DNA of 64,000 nt from Ciceribacter thiooxidans (GCF_014126615.1 NZ_CP059896.1:1-64000); one strand, 5' to 3'; counted from the stretch's first letter, positions 1 to 11,054 are shown. Numbers and translations: made by a program. The notes: generated by a model not told the origin, from the letters alone.

Positions 1-2187
1 TTCCGCATCCGTGGCGTCGCAACGAACCTCACCTTCCTCGAAGCGATCATCGGTCATCCGAAATTCCTCGATAACAGCTACACGACGCGGTTCATCGATT
101 CGACGCCCGAACTCTTCGCGCAGGTGAAGCGTCAGGACCGCGCAACCAAGCTGCTCACCTATCTCGCCGACGTCACCGTGAACGGCCATCCAGAGGTGAA
201 GGGTCGCCCGCGTCCGCCGGAGGACGCTGCCGATCCGGTCCTGCCGTTCATCGAAGGTGAGGTGCGAGACGGCACGAAGCAACTTCTCGATCAACTGGGC
301 CCGGTGAAGTTTGCCGCATGGATGCGCGATCAGAAGCGTGTGCTCGTGACCGACACGACGATGCGCGACGGCCACCAGTCGCTGCTGGCGACCCGCATGC
401 GCATCTTCGACATCGCTCGTGTCGCCGGCACCTACGCGCGGGCGCTGCCGAACCTTCTTTCGCTGGAATGCTGGGGCGGCGCGACCTTCGACGTTTCCAT
501 GCGTTTTCTTACCGAAGACCCGTGGGAACGGCTGGCGCTCATTCGCGAAGGTGCTCCGAACCTGCTCCTGCAGATGCTGCTGCGCGGCGCCAACGGCGTT
601 GGCTACAAGAACTACTCCGACAACGTCGTCAAATACTTCGTTCGCCAGGCCGCAGCCGGTGGCATCGATCTTTTCCGCGTCTTTGACTGCCTGAACTGGG
701 TGGACAACATGCGCGTCGCGATGGATGCCGTTGCCGAGGAGAACAAGCTCTGCGAAGCCGCGATCTGCTACACCGGCGATATCCTGAATGAGGCGCGCGC
801 AAAATACGATCTGAAGTATTACACGGCGCTCGCAGCAGAGCTCGAAAAGGCGGGCGCCCATATCATCGCCGTCAAGGATATGGCGGGGCTTCTCAAGCCC
901 GCCGCCGCGAAGATCCTGTTCAAGGCGCTGCGCGAGGCGACGAGCCTGCCGATCCATTTCCACACCCACGATACCTCGGGGATCTCTGCCGCGACGGTTC
1001 TTGCCGCGGTGGACGCCGGCGTCGACGCGGTCGACGCGGCCATGGATGCGCTTTCGGGCAACACCTCGCAGCCCTGCCTGGGTTCGATTGTGGAGGCGCT
1101 GCGTGGATCGGAACGGGATCCTGAACTCGATCCCTACTGGATTCGCCGCATCTCCTTCTATTGGGAGGCAGTCCGCAATCAGTATGCCGCCTTCGAGAGC
1201 GATCTCAAGGGACCGGCTTCGGAAGTCTACCTTCACGAGATGCCGGGAGGACAGTTCACCAATCTCAAGGAGCAGGCCCGCTCGCTGGGTCTCGAGACAC
1301 GTTGGCATGAGGTAGCGCAGGCTTATGCCGATGCGAACCAGATGTTCGGCGATATCGTCAAGGTGACACCATCCTCCAAGGTCGTCGGCGACATGGCGCT
1401 GATGATGGTCAGTCAGGACCTCACGGTCGAAGACGTGGTGAGTCCGGAGAAGGACGTCTCTTTCCCGGAGTCCGTCGTATCCATGCTGAGAGGAGATCTG
1501 GGCCAGCCGCCGCTTGGATGGCCGGAAGGCCTGCAGAAGAAGGTACTGAAGGGCGAGAAGCCTTACGCCGTGCGTCCCGGTTCGCTTCTCGCTGAAACGG
1601 ACATCGAGGCCGAGCGTGCCGCGATCGAGGAAAAGCTCGAGCGTAAGGTCACCGACTTCGAGCTGGCATCCTATCTGATGTATCCGAAGGTCTTCACAGA
1701 CTACGCACTCGCTGCCGAGACCTATGGCCCGGTATCAGTCATCCCCACGCCGAACTATTTCTATGGCCTGCCGGCCGGTGAAGAACTCTTCGTCGATCTC
1801 GAGAAGGGAAAGACACTCGTCATCGTTAATCAGGCGGTCGGTGTGGCCAATGACAAGGGCTTGGTCACAGTCTTCTTCGAACTGAACGGGCAACCACGCC
1901 GCATCAAGGTGCCGGACCGTACTCAGGGGGCTGCAGCCGGTGCTGTTCGCCGCAAGGCGGAAATGGGCAACCAGACACATATCGGAGCGCCGATGCCGGG
2001 TGTCGTTTCGACGGTTGCCGTTTCGTCCGGTCACAAGGTCAAAGCTGGTGATGTTCTGCTCTCCATCGAAGCGATGAAGATGGAGACAGCAATCCACGCC
2101 GACCGTGACGGTGTCATCGCGGAGGTGTTGGTCAAGGCCGGTGACCAGATCGACGCCAAGGACTTGCTGGTCGTCTTCGAAGGTTGA
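1..2187 (+). CDS. pyc: Pyruvate carboxylase, C-terminal two thirds (5' end outside window)
   Basis: This biotin enzyme carboxylates pyruvate to oxaloacetate in the cytoplasm, an anaplerotic step. The frame is open from base 1, so the gene starts upstream; 728 residues are visible out of the roughly 1150 usual for the family. The fragment begins in the tail of the biotin carboxylase domain. The carboxyltransferase domain follows with the signature TDTTMRDGHQSLLATRMR near fragment residue 115. The C-terminal biotinyl domain has EAMKMET, whose lysine (fragment residue 693) is the biotinylation site. All parts seen look intact. An internal GTG at 124 is in frame but is not the start, because family sequence continues upstream of it. 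The gene is convergent with ndvB and shares a strong terminator with it. Confidence 0.97.
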   Translation, partial: FRIRGVATNLTFLEAIIGHPKFLDNSYTTRFIDSTPELFAQVKRQDRATKLLTYLADVTVNGHPEVKGRPRPPEDAADPVLPFIEGEVRDGTKQLLDQLGPVKFAAWMRDQKRVLVTDTTMRDGHQSLLATRMRIFDIARVAGTYARALPNLLSLECWGGATFDVSMRFLTEDPWERLALIREGAPNLLLQMLLRGANGVGYKNYSDNVVKYFVRQAAAGGIDLFRVFDCLNWVDNMRVAMDAVAEENKLCEAAICYTGDILNEARAKYDLKYYTALAAELEKAGAHIIAVKDMAGLLKPAAAKILFKALREATSLPIHFHTHDTSGISAATVLAAVDAGVDAVDAAMDALSGNTSQPCLGSIVEALRGSERDPELDPYWIRRISFYWEAVRNQYAAFESDLKGPASEVYLHEMPGGQFTNLKEQARSLGLETRWHEVAQAYADANQMFGDIVKVTPSSKVVGDMALMMVSQDLTVEDVVSPEKDVSFPESVVSMLRGDLGQPPLGWPEGLQKKVLKGEKPYAVRPGSLLAETDIEAERAAIEEKLERKVTDFELASYLMYPKVFTDYALAAETYGPVSVIPTPNYFYGLPAGEELFVDLEKGKTLVIVNQAVGVANDKGLVTVFFELNGQPRRIKVPDRTQGAAAGAVRRKAEMGNQTHIGAPMPGVVSTVAVSSGHKVKAGDVLLSIEAMKMETAIHADRDGVIAEVLVKAGDQIDAKDLLVVFEG

Positions 2188-2211
2188 GGACGCTTAGAAC
2201 CGAACGCAAAG

Positions 2212-2246
2212 AGCCCCGGAGAGCAACAGCTCTCCGGGGCTTTTTC
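2212..2246. terminator. Rho-independent terminator between pyc and ndvB
   Basis: A perfect 13-bp GC-rich stem (2212-2224 pairing with 2229-2241) closes a four-base loop AACA and runs into a T tract on the plus strand. It lies 24 bases after the pyc stop. It can also form on the minus strand beyond ndvB, but without an equally good U tract. Confidence 0.9.
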
Positions 2247-2280
2247 GTCTGAATGCGGATGGTGGTGTGGCGGCGAATGA

Positions 2281-5200
2281 TTACTGGGATCTGGTAAGTG
2301 CGAAGCCGCTTTCCAGGTCTGCCAACTTCTTGCCGTCGACGGACACGTCGTAGTTTCCTCCATCCGATCGCTTCACTGCGATGCCGTATACACGGTCGGC
2401 AATCGTGAGAGTCGCTTCGAAACCCTTCCATTCTAGAGGTAGGCACGGACGGATGAACAACCTGTCGCCCCGCCTGGTAATTCCGAGGATGCCCTCGACC
2501 GCGAAGCGATAGAGCCAACCCGCCGATCCGGTATACCATGTCCAGCCGCCGCGCCCGAGATAGGCCTCATCGCCGTAGACGTCTGCTGCGACGACGTAGG
2601 GTTCGACGCGGTAGCGTTCCGCCGCCTCCCTGTCGAGTGCGTGCTTCAATGGATTGAGGATGTTGAAACAACGCCAGGCATCGGCGTCGCGGCCGAGTTC
2701 CGCAAGCGCCAAGCCGAGCCAGATGGCGGCATGTGTGTACTGCCCGCCATTTTCGCGGACACCCGGCGGATAGGCCTTGATGTATCCTGGATCAGCTGCC
2801 GTCTTCTCGAAGGGAGGAGTGAAGAGCCGAATGATGCCGGCCTCCTCGTCGATCAGTTGCGCGACGGCCGCGTCGACGGCTGCTGCCGCATGCTCGGGCT
2901 GAGCCTGATGCGAGAGAACGCTCCACGACTGGGCGATCGAGTCGATGCGGCATTCCTCCGATTGGGCCGATCCGAGAGGGCTGCCGTCATCGAAATAACC
3001 ACGGCGGTAGTATTCGCCGTCCCAGCCGGCGCTCTCAAGCGCGGCTCCGAGGGTCGAGAGATGAGTCGTCCAGCGTGCAATGCGGGCACTGTCGCCGCGC
3101 TCTGTGGCGTAGGCGAGGAACGATGTCAGAGTCCCTGCAAGGAACCACCCGAGCCAGACGCTCTCGCCCTGTCCCTTGTAGCCGACGCGATTCATACCAT
3201 CGTTCCAGTCACCGCCGAGGATCAGCGGCAAACCGTGAACGCCGGTGCGAGCGACTGCCAGGTCAAGTGCGCGGGCGGCGTGCTCATAAAGGGTGAAGCG
3301 ATCTTCCGTCGGCTGCGGCAAGAAGAACGAGTCGGCTTCACCTTCCGGCAATGCAGGTCCTTCGAGGAAAGAAATCTGCTCGTCAAGGATCGCCTTTTCG
3401 CCGGTTGCGATGACATAACTGTCAACGGCGCGGGCGAGCCAGACGACGTCGTCCGAGATGCGCGTGCGAACGCCGGCGCCTGTCTGCGGCAGCCACCAGT
3501 GCTGTACGTCCCCTTCGACGAATTGCCGTGAGGCTGCATGCAGAATCTGCCGACGGGCCAAGTTCGGATCGACGGTGAGGAACGCAAGTGCATCCTGAAG
3601 CTGGTCACGGAAGCCGTAGGCGCCACTTGCCTGGTAGAAGCCAGCGCGCGCCAACAGGCGGCAGCTCAGCGCCTGATAGGGTAGCCAGCTATTGACCAGA
3701 TAGTCGAACGACTCGTCGCCCGTATTCACCTGCAATCTACCGGTAAAGTCACGCCAGAACGCCTGCTGCGTCTCCAGCAGCCTTGCGGCGCCTTCCTTGC
3801 GAATATCCCAGATCAGTTTGCTTGCTTCGGCCGCGGTGGCACAGTCGCCGAGGAAGAAGCAGACTTCCTTGGCGGCACCTGCGGGCACTTCGATGTCGAT
3901 GGCGAGGGCAGCACATGGATCGCCTTCGGTTTCGATCGAGTTCAGGAGTTTTGATTGCCGTGCGACGGCCTGCGGCAGCTCTATCGAGCCATTCCGTCCG
4001 ATGAACTCCCGGCGGCTGGCCGTATAGCTTCCGGCCGGCTCGCTTGCCGCGAGGAAGGCAATACGGCCGGGATAGTTGATATCGTACCGGTTCGTCGCGA
4101 AGAGCGCCCCCGTTTCGTCGTCGAATGACGACAGGACAAACGGTGCCGTCTTCTGCGCATTGTTGCCAAGGACCCACTCGGCGTAGCCATAGACCCGCAG
4201 GGTGCGTGTCACTTTGCCGGTATTGCGGATCACCATCCGCGATAGCTTTAGCGGACGCGCGCGATCGACGGTCTGGGTCAACTCGAGTTCCAGTCCCTCA
4301 TGCCGGCTTTTGAACACGCTGTACCCCAGACCATGTCGCGTTTCGTAACGGCTCGTCTCGTCGAGGTTGAGCGCGCTGAACGGAGAGAAAGTTCTGCCGT
4401 TCGCAAGGTCGGCGACATAGAAAGCCTCACCCGACCTGTTGGTGACCGGATCGTTGCTCCACGGTGTCAGCTGGTAGTCGCGGGAGTTCTGGCTCCAGGT
4501 GAAGCCGGCGCCTTCGGCCGATACGTGGAAGCCGAACTGTTCGTTGGCGATGACATTGATCCACGGATGGGGTGTTGTGCCGTTTGAGCCGAGACGCACG
4601 ACGTATTCGGTGCCGTTCTTGTCGAAGCCGCCGAAGCCGTTCCAGAAATGCAGGTCGCCCTGTTCCGCTGGAAGTACGTCCTGAAGCTTCCACGGCTGGG
4701 CAGGCGGCAGCCCGCTCCAGTCGGGTTCAGCGCCGTCCGGCAGCCGCGGCGTTGCGAACAGGGAAACCGCGCGGTTGACCTGGTCGACGATCTTGCCGTT
4801 GCGAGCATGGAGAACGACGCGGGCTGCCGCCACAAGAGCTTGAGTCGTACCTTCCTCCATGAGGTCGTTCCGCACCGTGAACACGTGCTGGCGTCCGCCG
4901 TCGGATTGCCTGTAGCGCAGGTTCTCGGCAAGCCGTTCCAATGCGTGTTGCATGTCCTGCGCATAGGAGGTTGCCCGTTCGTTGATGACCGCCAGATCGG
5001 CAACTACGCCGCGTCGACGCAGGAACTCGAGGGCGCTGAGCGCTTCGCGTGCGATCTCCATATCCATATCGTCGTTGATGCGCAGCGCGAGGATCGGGAA
5101 GTCTCCCGAGATCGCCAGAGGCCAAAGCGCGGGCTGCGACGCAAGCCCGGTTCTTACGGTTTCGGGGTCCGCACGCAGATGGTTGTCCGGGTAGACCAGA

Positions 5201-8200
5201 TAGCGACCGAGATGCTGGAACGCGGCCGCCTGCTGCGAGGTGATGCCGATGTGCCGCAACTCGACCTGCGCACGGGTCCAGGCGTGAACCAGTTCGTGGC
5301 TGAAGGCATCGGGGTGACGATAGCGCTCGATAGCCCGATCCACGTCGAGTCGACTCGGTGCGGCAATGGTCCAGAAAATTACGCTGACCTTTTTGCCGGA
5401 AGGCACTCGCACGACCCGACGCAGGCTGAGGATCGGATCGAGGGTGTAGCCTTCTGTCCCCGAGAGCGTCGCTCCCGGATCGAAGGCTGCGGCGTTGGCG
5501 AGAGCGCGGCCACGGCCGAGGAATTTGCGCCGGTCGGTTTCGAATTCTGTCGGTCGGCCCGGGCCCGCATTGTCGACGACGAGGTGCGCGACGCAGATGT
5601 CCGGATCGGAGGGGCTGCGCTTGTTGCGTTCCGCGCGGATGACGTCGCGGCGACGGCCGAACTCGGTCTTGATGAACATTCGCGAGAATGCGGTGTGGGC
5701 GTTGTCGGCGTCTTCGAAGGCGAGAACCGGTTCGAGGTAGGACGTCACCTCGATGAATCGATCCTCCGGCCCGGTATTGAGGAGCGTGACGCGTCGACCT
5801 TCGGCATCGTGTTCGGTCGCGACAATGCATTCGACGGAACTCGAAATGTCGCCGACGGTCTTGAAGAATTCCGCTTTGTCGTCCCCGAAGATTGCCTTGG
5901 TCTTCTCGTCTTCGGCCCGCCGGGGGGTGGCCGTGGTCGACCACCACTCGCCGCTTCCCATGTCGCGCAAGAAGACGAAGGTTCCCCAGCGGTCCTCGGT
6001 CGGATCCGCCTTCCAGCGCGAAACGGCCTGACCGTTCCACCGGGAGAAGCCGGAGCCGGTTGCGGTGAGCATTACGGAGTAGTGTCCATTCGACAGGAAG
6101 ACCACTTCGCGGTCCTTCGTCGCGGGATCGACGATGGTGCGAATCTCCGGCCGAAGGAGATCGGCCTGGCCCTTGCCGGGGGTCTGCGGTTCGTACTTCG
6201 CGCTCATCACGGGGATCTCGCGCGGCGCTTTCTCCTGCAACAGGAGTTCCGCCGCCTCTATCACCGGATCGGAATGGAAGAGCTCGCGCAGGCGGCCGTT
6301 GAAGGCGACGTTGGCGATGGCCGCAATCGACATGCCGTGATGGTGGGCATAGTAGTTGTAGATGACCGCGCAGGTTTTTCCTTCAGGCACGCGGGTCGGC
6401 GTAAAGTCGACCGCGTCATGGAAGCCGTAGGCGCCCAGCGCCCCGAGCTTGCGCAACCTCTCGAGGTTCTCGAGGGCAGCTTTCGGGAAGTACTGGCTGG
6501 CCAGGATCGACGCATAGGGTGCAATGACTGCGTTCTGGCCGAGGCCGCGTTTCAGCCCGAGGGTCGGGACCCCGAAATTGGTGTACTGATAGGTCAGCTC
6601 GTGGTCGCGAGCATTGAAAGCCGCTTCCGAAATACCCCACGGAATGTTGAGACGCTTTCCGTGATTCATCTGCTCCCGGACGACAAGATTGTTCGTCTGG
6701 TTGAGAATACCGCCTTGCCGCTCCTGCATCACAAGCGGGGGCATCAGGTATTCGAACATTGAGCCGGACCACGAGATCAGGGCGGCGCGGGCGCCGACCG
6801 GCACGACCTGACGCCCAAGGCGATACCAGTGTTCGGTCGGGAGGTCTCCCTTGGCGATGGCGAAGAGACTCGTGAGGCGGGCTTCCGAAGCCAGCAGATC
6901 GTAGCAGGCTTCGTCCAGTTCCCGGCTGTCGACCCGGTAGCCGATCGACAGAAGGCGGCGTTCGGGGCGGAACAGGAAGCCGAAATCCATAGAGAAGGCA
7001 ATGTCGCGGGTGCGGTCACGTAGCGTCGCCAACCGCTGACGGAGCGGCTCGATGTTGGAAAGGTCGAACGTGCTGTCAGAGATATGCGCCTCGCATGCCC
7101 TCACCAGCGACTCCGTCCAGCGGGTAACCTCGTTGCTCGGTTCGGAACGCACCTCGTGGTGGAGGTTCGACGCGAGTTTCTGGATGTCGCGGGCGAGCAC
7201 CGCGAGATTGATCACCCGGATAGACGCGAACTCATGCTCGCGCTTGACGGCTGCGAGCGCGTTGTTGAAACCGTTGATACGCTCCTCGAGACGCCGGCGC
7301 AGCGGGCGCACGGTCTTGCGATCGTCCGGCAGTTCGGCAAGCGCTTCCAGCAGGACGCCTCCGACATCGCCGATGCCGTCCAGATTGCCCTGCAGGTGGG
7401 CGGATGGTGCTTCGGCCCATTCGCGGCAAGCGGACGAAACAGCAATGAGATGACCGGCAAGATTGCCGCTGTCGACGGCCGAAATGTAGCGGGGACCGAG
7501 CGTCTTCAGCGTGTCCGTGTAGTACCAGTTGTAAAGGTGGCCGCGATATTTCTCCATCTTCTCGACAGTTGCGATCGTGTGTTCGAGCCGCTCGATCGTC
7601 TGCTCGAAACTGATCCAGCCGAAATGGCGCGCCGACACGACGGACAGAAGATAGACGCCGATATTGGTCGGCGAGGTGCGACGGGCAAGGACCGGCTCCG
7701 GGGTCTCCTGGAAGTTGTCGGGAGGCAGGTAGTTGTCATCGGCAGTGACGAAGGTTTCGTAGTAGCGCCAGGTCCGGCGAGCGATCTTGCGCAACTCGAT
7801 CGTCACCTCCTCGGGCACGAAAAGACGATCTTCCGTCTCCGCGGACTGGCTGACATACCAGGCGACCACAGGCGACAGGGTCCAGAAGATGGCGAACGGC
7901 ACGCCGATGAGGAACCCGTAATTGCCGGACAGCGAGGCCAGACCGATTGCCGCCAGCGCCAGCGCCGGCGCATGCCGCATGGACCGATAATAGGTCGGTA
8001 TATTGCCCTGAGCGACCGACTGGATGCTGCCGGCGGTGCGCCATTCGAGCAGGAGCTTGCGACTGAAGAAAAGGCGATAGAGAGAGCGGACGATCGCGTC
8101 GCCCATCATCCATGCCGCATCCGTGATGAAGACGATGCGGAGGGCAACCTGCGCATTGGCGGAGCGGACTTCCGACCAGAGCGACTGGAAGTGAGCCTTG

Positions 8201-10782
8201 GGAACGATGTCGGTTTGGCGTGGAACGAGGCCCGAGATCAGCGACAAGGTTGGTGCGACAAAGATGCAGAAGATCAGCAGGAGCTGCCAGATTGCCGCTC
8301 CGACCGGCGTCATGGCGTACCAACCGATCGCCGACGCCAGGAACCAGGCCATCGGCGTCAGAGAACGGCGAAGATTGTCGACCATCTTCCATCGGCCGAG
8401 TGCGGTGATGCCGCGCGACGGATCGAAGATGTAGGGAAGGAGCTGCCAGTCGCCGCGTGCCCAGCGGTGCTGGCGAGAAATCTCGACCTCGTAGCGGGTC
8501 GGGAAGTCTTCGACGAGTTCGACGTCCGTAACCAGGGCACACCGCGCCATCGACCCTTCGAGCAGATCGTGGCTGAGCACGGTGTTTTCATCGATACGGC
8601 CCTTCAGCGCCCGCTCGAAGGCATCGACATGATAGAGGCCCTTACCGGTGAAGGTGCCTTCACCGGTAATGTCCTGATAGACGTCCGACACCGTGAAGAC
8701 GTAAGGGTCAACGCCGCGGTTTATCGAGAAAACTCGCTGGAAAACCGAAGCGTCCTCGCCGGTTGTCAGCGATGGCGTGACGCGGGGTTGCAGCACGCCA
8801 TAGCCGCTGATGACCTGGCCCGTTTCCGGATCGTGCACCGGTCGGTTGATCGGATGGTGCATCTTGCCGACGAGCTTGGTCACCGCGTCGCGCATGAGCC
8901 GGGTGTCCGCGTCGAGCGTCATCACGTACTGGACGCCTTCCGGCACGATGTTGGCTCCGGGCAGGTAGGTCGTATCGCGGTCACCGCGCAGCAGGAGATT
9001 GAGCTCGTGCAGCTTGCCGCGCTTGCGTTCCCAACCCATCCAGACGCCCTCGGCCGGATTGTATAGCCGACGGCGGTGAAGGAGATAGAAGCGCGTCTTG
9101 CCATCATGCGCGTAGCGGGCGCTGAGGGTTGCCACTTCGCGCTTCGCATATTCCAGAATCTCGAGATCCGCAGGTGTCTCTTCCACGGTGCTGTCGCGCC
9201 AGTCGCTGAGAAGAGCGAAGGAGATTTCACCCCGCGGGTTTGTAAGATAATGAACTTCGAGATTGCGGATGAGCTCGTCGACGTCATCGCGCTTGGCGAT
9301 AAGACAGGGCACGACGACCAGCGTCCGTGCGTCTTCAGGTATGCCCTCCTTGAATTCATAACCGGTGAGCCGGGCCGGTTTGACGATGAAGGTCACCAGC
9401 GTGTTGAAAAGGCCGGTTGCGCCTTCGGAGGCAGGCAGCGACAGCATCAGCAGCAAGATCAGGATCAGCGGTGAGGAAAGTCCGGCGTCGGCGAGGAACC
9501 AGCCGACCGCGGCCAGTACCGCTATCGTAATGGCAATTACGGGGATCGCAATTGCCATCCAACTCATGCGGCGCACGAGATCGGCGATGCGCAGGTGCAG
9601 CGGCGGACGATAGCCGATCACCTGTTCGAGGCGCTTTCGTTGCGAACCGACCAGGAAGCCGCCGACATTGGAGTGCGCGTCGGCGCTTTGCGGATCGCGG
9701 GCGGAAGCCGCCGCCATGTCAATTGCAAGCTGCGCGATCTCGATCTCAGTCTTTTCCGAGCGACGAGCGAGGCGTTCGACGGTGTTGCGGTAAGCATTGC
9801 GGGAGCCGAAATCGAGTTGATGGTAGTCGGTGTGCTGGCCGAGGATCTTGTCGACCTGCGATACCTGTTCGACCCAGACCGACCATTCCTTGTCATCGAT
9901 CTCGCGAAGACTCTTGACGATGTTTCCGGTGGTGACGTTGCCCGAGGAGAGCCGATTGTGCTCGGCGGTCATCGCCTCGTCGGCAGTGCGGCCCGAACGT
10001 TCAAGGCGCTCTTCCAGCCAATTGACAGCAAAGCTCGTGTCCTGCGAGCCGTTTCGCATGCGGTAGAGGAACTGGGTGGCGAAGGTATTGTCCTCAGCCA
10101 GTGGCTCGATGCGGCTGAAGAGCTCCTTGCACGCGGACGGGTCGTTGAGGCGGATGACCTCGTCCGCGATCTCGTTCGATTTTCGCCGCATGCGGCGAGA
10201 GCGGTCCACGCGCGTCGAAATGCGCCGCAGATTTTCGATCAGTACGAACCGGACGATCGAGGGCAGCGCCCACAGTTCGCCGATCTCCAGCGTTTGCGAC
10301 GACTGAAAACCCTCGACCAGCGCGGTCATGCTTTCCTGCGATACGGTGCTATGGGTATGAGCGACATAAAGCCAGGCGAGCGCCATGGTGCGCGGGATCT
10401 CATACTCCCCGATCTTCATGGTCGGCAGTTGCCGATAAAAGCGGCGCGGGAAATCCCGGCGAACCTCCTGGATGGCCTCTTCGATGATGTAGTGATTGTC
10501 GAGGAGCCATTCGGCCGCAGGCGTGATCGTTGCCCCGTTTTCGACGTCGGCGGCCGTCGCCCTGTAGACTCGAAGGATCTCCCGCTCATTTTCCTTGTGG
10601 CGCGCGAAGAAGTCGAAAGCGAAGAGTGCCGGCAATTCACTGGCGCCGTCGCGGGCGAGTGCCGCTGCGCTTTCGTACAGTTCTTCGTTCGAGAAATAGG
10701 CAGCGCGGATCGAATCGTTGTGATCGATTTGTTTTGTCTCGAATTCGCGCGGCGAAGTGGGCGACGTCATGGGTAGGGACAT
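2281..10782 (-). CDS. ndvB: Cyclic beta-1,2-glucan synthase (NdvB/ChvB)
   Basis: This giant inner-membrane enzyme initiates, elongates, cyclises and trims periplasmic cyclic beta-1,2-glucan from UDP-glucose. The glucan is needed for hypo-osmotic adaptation and for plant or animal host interaction in Rhizobiales. I choose the ATG at 10782, giving 2833 residues, close to the roughly 2830 usual for NdvB; an in-frame TTG at 10875 would add 31 residues unlike the family. Hydrophobic helices near residues 410-470 and 790-960 flank the glucosyltransferase domain (GT84), which has DADTR near residue 622 and RQHRWARGDW near 770. The C-terminal half is the GH94 phosphorylase-like chain-length control domain, with GDWNDGMN near residue 2522. 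The glucan exporter gene ndvA is not in the window. Upstream bases 10783-11054 hold only the presumed promoter; no gene is supported there. Confidence 0.97.
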   Translation of the reverse strand: MSLPMTSPTSPREFETKQIDHNDSIRAAYFSNEELYESAAALARDGASELPALFAFDFFARHKENEREILRVYRATAADVENGATITPAAEWLLDNHYIIEEAIQEVRRDFPRRFYRQLPTMKIGEYEIPRTMALAWLYVAHTHSTVSQESMTALVEGFQSSQTLEIGELWALPSIVRFVLIENLRRISTRVDRSRRMRRKSNEIADEVIRLNDPSACKELFSRIEPLAEDNTFATQFLYRMRNGSQDTSFAVNWLEERLERSGRTADEAMTAEHNRLSSGNVTTGNIVKSLREIDDKEWSVWVEQVSQVDKILGQHTDYHQLDFGSRNAYRNTVERLARRSEKTEIEIAQLAIDMAAASARDPQSADAHSNVGGFLVGSQRKRLEQVIGYRPPLHLRIADLVRRMSWMAIAIPVIAITIAVLAAVGWFLADAGLSSPLILILLLMLSLPASEGATGLFNTLVTFIVKPARLTGYEFKEGIPEDARTLVVVPCLIAKRDDVDELIRNLEVHYLTNPRGEISFALLSDWRDSTVEETPADLEILEYAKREVATLSARYAHDGKTRFYLLHRRRLYNPAEGVWMGWERKRGKLHELNLLLRGDRDTTYLPGANIVPEGVQYVMTLDADTRLMRDAVTKLVGKMHHPINRPVHDPETGQVISGYGVLQPRVTPSLTTGEDASVFQRVFSINRGVDPYVFTVSDVYQDITGEGTFTGKGLYHVDAFERALKGRIDENTVLSHDLLEGSMARCALVTDVELVEDFPTRYEVEISRQHRWARGDWQLLPYIFDPSRGITALGRWKMVDNLRRSLTPMAWFLASAIGWYAMTPVGAAIWQLLLIFCIFVAPTLSLISGLVPRQTDIVPKAHFQSLWSEVRSANAQVALRIVFITDAAWMMGDAIVRSLYRLFFSRKLLLEWRTAGSIQSVAQGNIPTYYRSMRHAPALALAAIGLASLSGNYGFLIGVPFAIFWTLSPVVAWYVSQSAETEDRLFVPEEVTIELRKIARRTWRYYETFVTADDNYLPPDNFQETPEPVLARRTSPTNIGVYLLSVVSARHFGWISFEQTIERLEHTIATVEKMEKYRGHLYNWYYTDTLKTLGPRYISAVDSGNLAGHLIAVSSACREWAEAPSAHLQGNLDGIGDVGGVLLEALAELPDDRKTVRPLRRRLEERINGFNNALAAVKREHEFASIRVINLAVLARDIQKLASNLHHEVRSEPSNEVTRWTESLVRACEAHISDSTFDLSNIEPLRQRLATLRDRTRDIAFSMDFGFLFRPERRLLSIGYRVDSRELDEACYDLLASEARLTSLFAIAKGDLPTEHWYRLGRQVVPVGARAALISWSGSMFEYLMPPLVMQERQGGILNQTNNLVVREQMNHGKRLNIPWGISEAAFNARDHELTYQYTNFGVPTLGLKRGLGQNAVIAPYASILASQYFPKAALENLERLRKLGALGAYGFHDAVDFTPTRVPEGKTCAVIYNYYAHHHGMSIAAIANVAFNGRLRELFHSDPVIEAAELLLQEKAPREIPVMSAKYEPQTPGKGQADLLRPEIRTIVDPATKDREVVFLSNGHYSVMLTATGSGFSRWNGQAVSRWKADPTEDRWGTFVFLRDMGSGEWWSTTATPRRAEDEKTKAIFGDDKAEFFKTVGDISSSVECIVATEHDAEGRRVTLLNTGPEDRFIEVTSYLEPVLAFEDADNAHTAFSRMFIKTEFGRRRDVIRAERNKRSPSDPDICVAHLVVDNAGPGRPTEFETDRRKFLGRGRALANAAAFDPGATLSGTEGYTLDPILSLRRVVRVPSGKKVSVIFWTIAAPSRLDVDRAIERYRHPDAFSHELVHAWTRAQVELRHIGITSQQAAAFQHLGRYLVYPDNHLRADPETVRTGLASQPALWPLAISGDFPILALRINDDMDMEIAREALSALEFLRRRGVVADLAVINERATSYAQDMQHALERLAENLRYRQSDGGRQHVFTVRNDLMEEGTTQALVAAARVVLHARNGKIVDQVNRAVSLFATPRLPDGAEPDWSGLPPAQPWKLQDVLPAEQGDLHFWNGFGGFDKNGTEYVVRLGSNGTTPHPWINVIANEQFGFHVSAEGAGFTWSQNSRDYQLTPWSNDPVTNRSGEAFYVADLANGRTFSPFSALNLDETSRYETRHGLGYSVFKSRHEGLELELTQTVDRARPLKLSRMVIRNTGKVTRTLRVYGYAEWVLGNNAQKTAPFVLSSFDDETGALFATNRYDINYPGRIAFLAASEPAGSYTASRREFIGRNGSIELPQAVARQSKLLNSIETEGDPCAALAIDIEVPAGAAKEVCFFLGDCATAAEASKLIWDIRKEGAARLLETQQAFWRDFTGRLQVNTGDESFDYLVNSWLPYQALSCRLLARAGFYQASGAYGFRDQLQDALAFLTVDPNLARRQILHAASRQFVEGDVQHWWLPQTGAGVRTRISDDVVWLARAVDSYVIATGEKAILDEQISFLEGPALPEGEADSFFLPQPTEDRFTLYEHAARALDLAVARTGVHGLPLILGGDWNDGMNRVGYKGQGESVWLGWFLAGTLTSFLAYATERGDSARIARWTTHLSTLGAALESAGWDGEYYRRGYFDDGSPLGSAQSEECRIDSIAQSWSVLSHQAQPEHAAAAVDAAVAQLIDEEAGIIRLFTPPFEKTAADPGYIKAYPPGVRENGGQYTHAAIWLGLALAELGRDADAWRCFNILNPLKHALDREAAERYRVEPYVVAADVYGDEAYLGRGGWTWYTGSAGWLYRFAVEGILGITRRGDRLFIRPCLPLEWKGFEATLTIADRVYGIAVKRSDGGNYDVSVDGKKLADLESGFALTRSQ

Positions 10783-11054
10783 ATTCTCGAGTTCTGTCAG
10801 AAAGATGATTGCCGGACTGTCCTGACCAGCCTCTATCCCCGGCGCATCAACGTGACGGCCATGCTCATGTTCCAATGCCGAACTTAAAGCCGCTGATGAG
10901 TGACGTTGGTGAAAGAAAACTGGACCTAGACGGAGATGGACTGCCCTCTACGGGAAAATGGGCTTTTTTATGCCGTATTTCAAAGCAGTAGCCAAGAGCT
11001 GTTGCGTCGAACTGCGGATGTGATGATTTGGCTGCGATCCCTTTGCCTCTTGTC

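Noticed and set aside
4648..9066. Two very long plus-strand open frames (660-704 codons) opposite ndvB
   Set aside because: They are antisense shadows of the ndvB codon pattern in GC-rich DNA; the translations are arginine-rich without family motifs, and ndvB is unambiguous.
10783..10875. 31-residue N-terminal extension of NdvB from a TTG codon
   Set aside because: Not hydrophobic or family-like; starting at ATG 10782 gives the usual NdvB length.
10809..10991. 60-codon plus-strand frame between ndvB and the TetR gene
   Set aside because: No ribosome site, no hydrophobic or conserved pattern, and it overlaps the presumed ndvB promoter.
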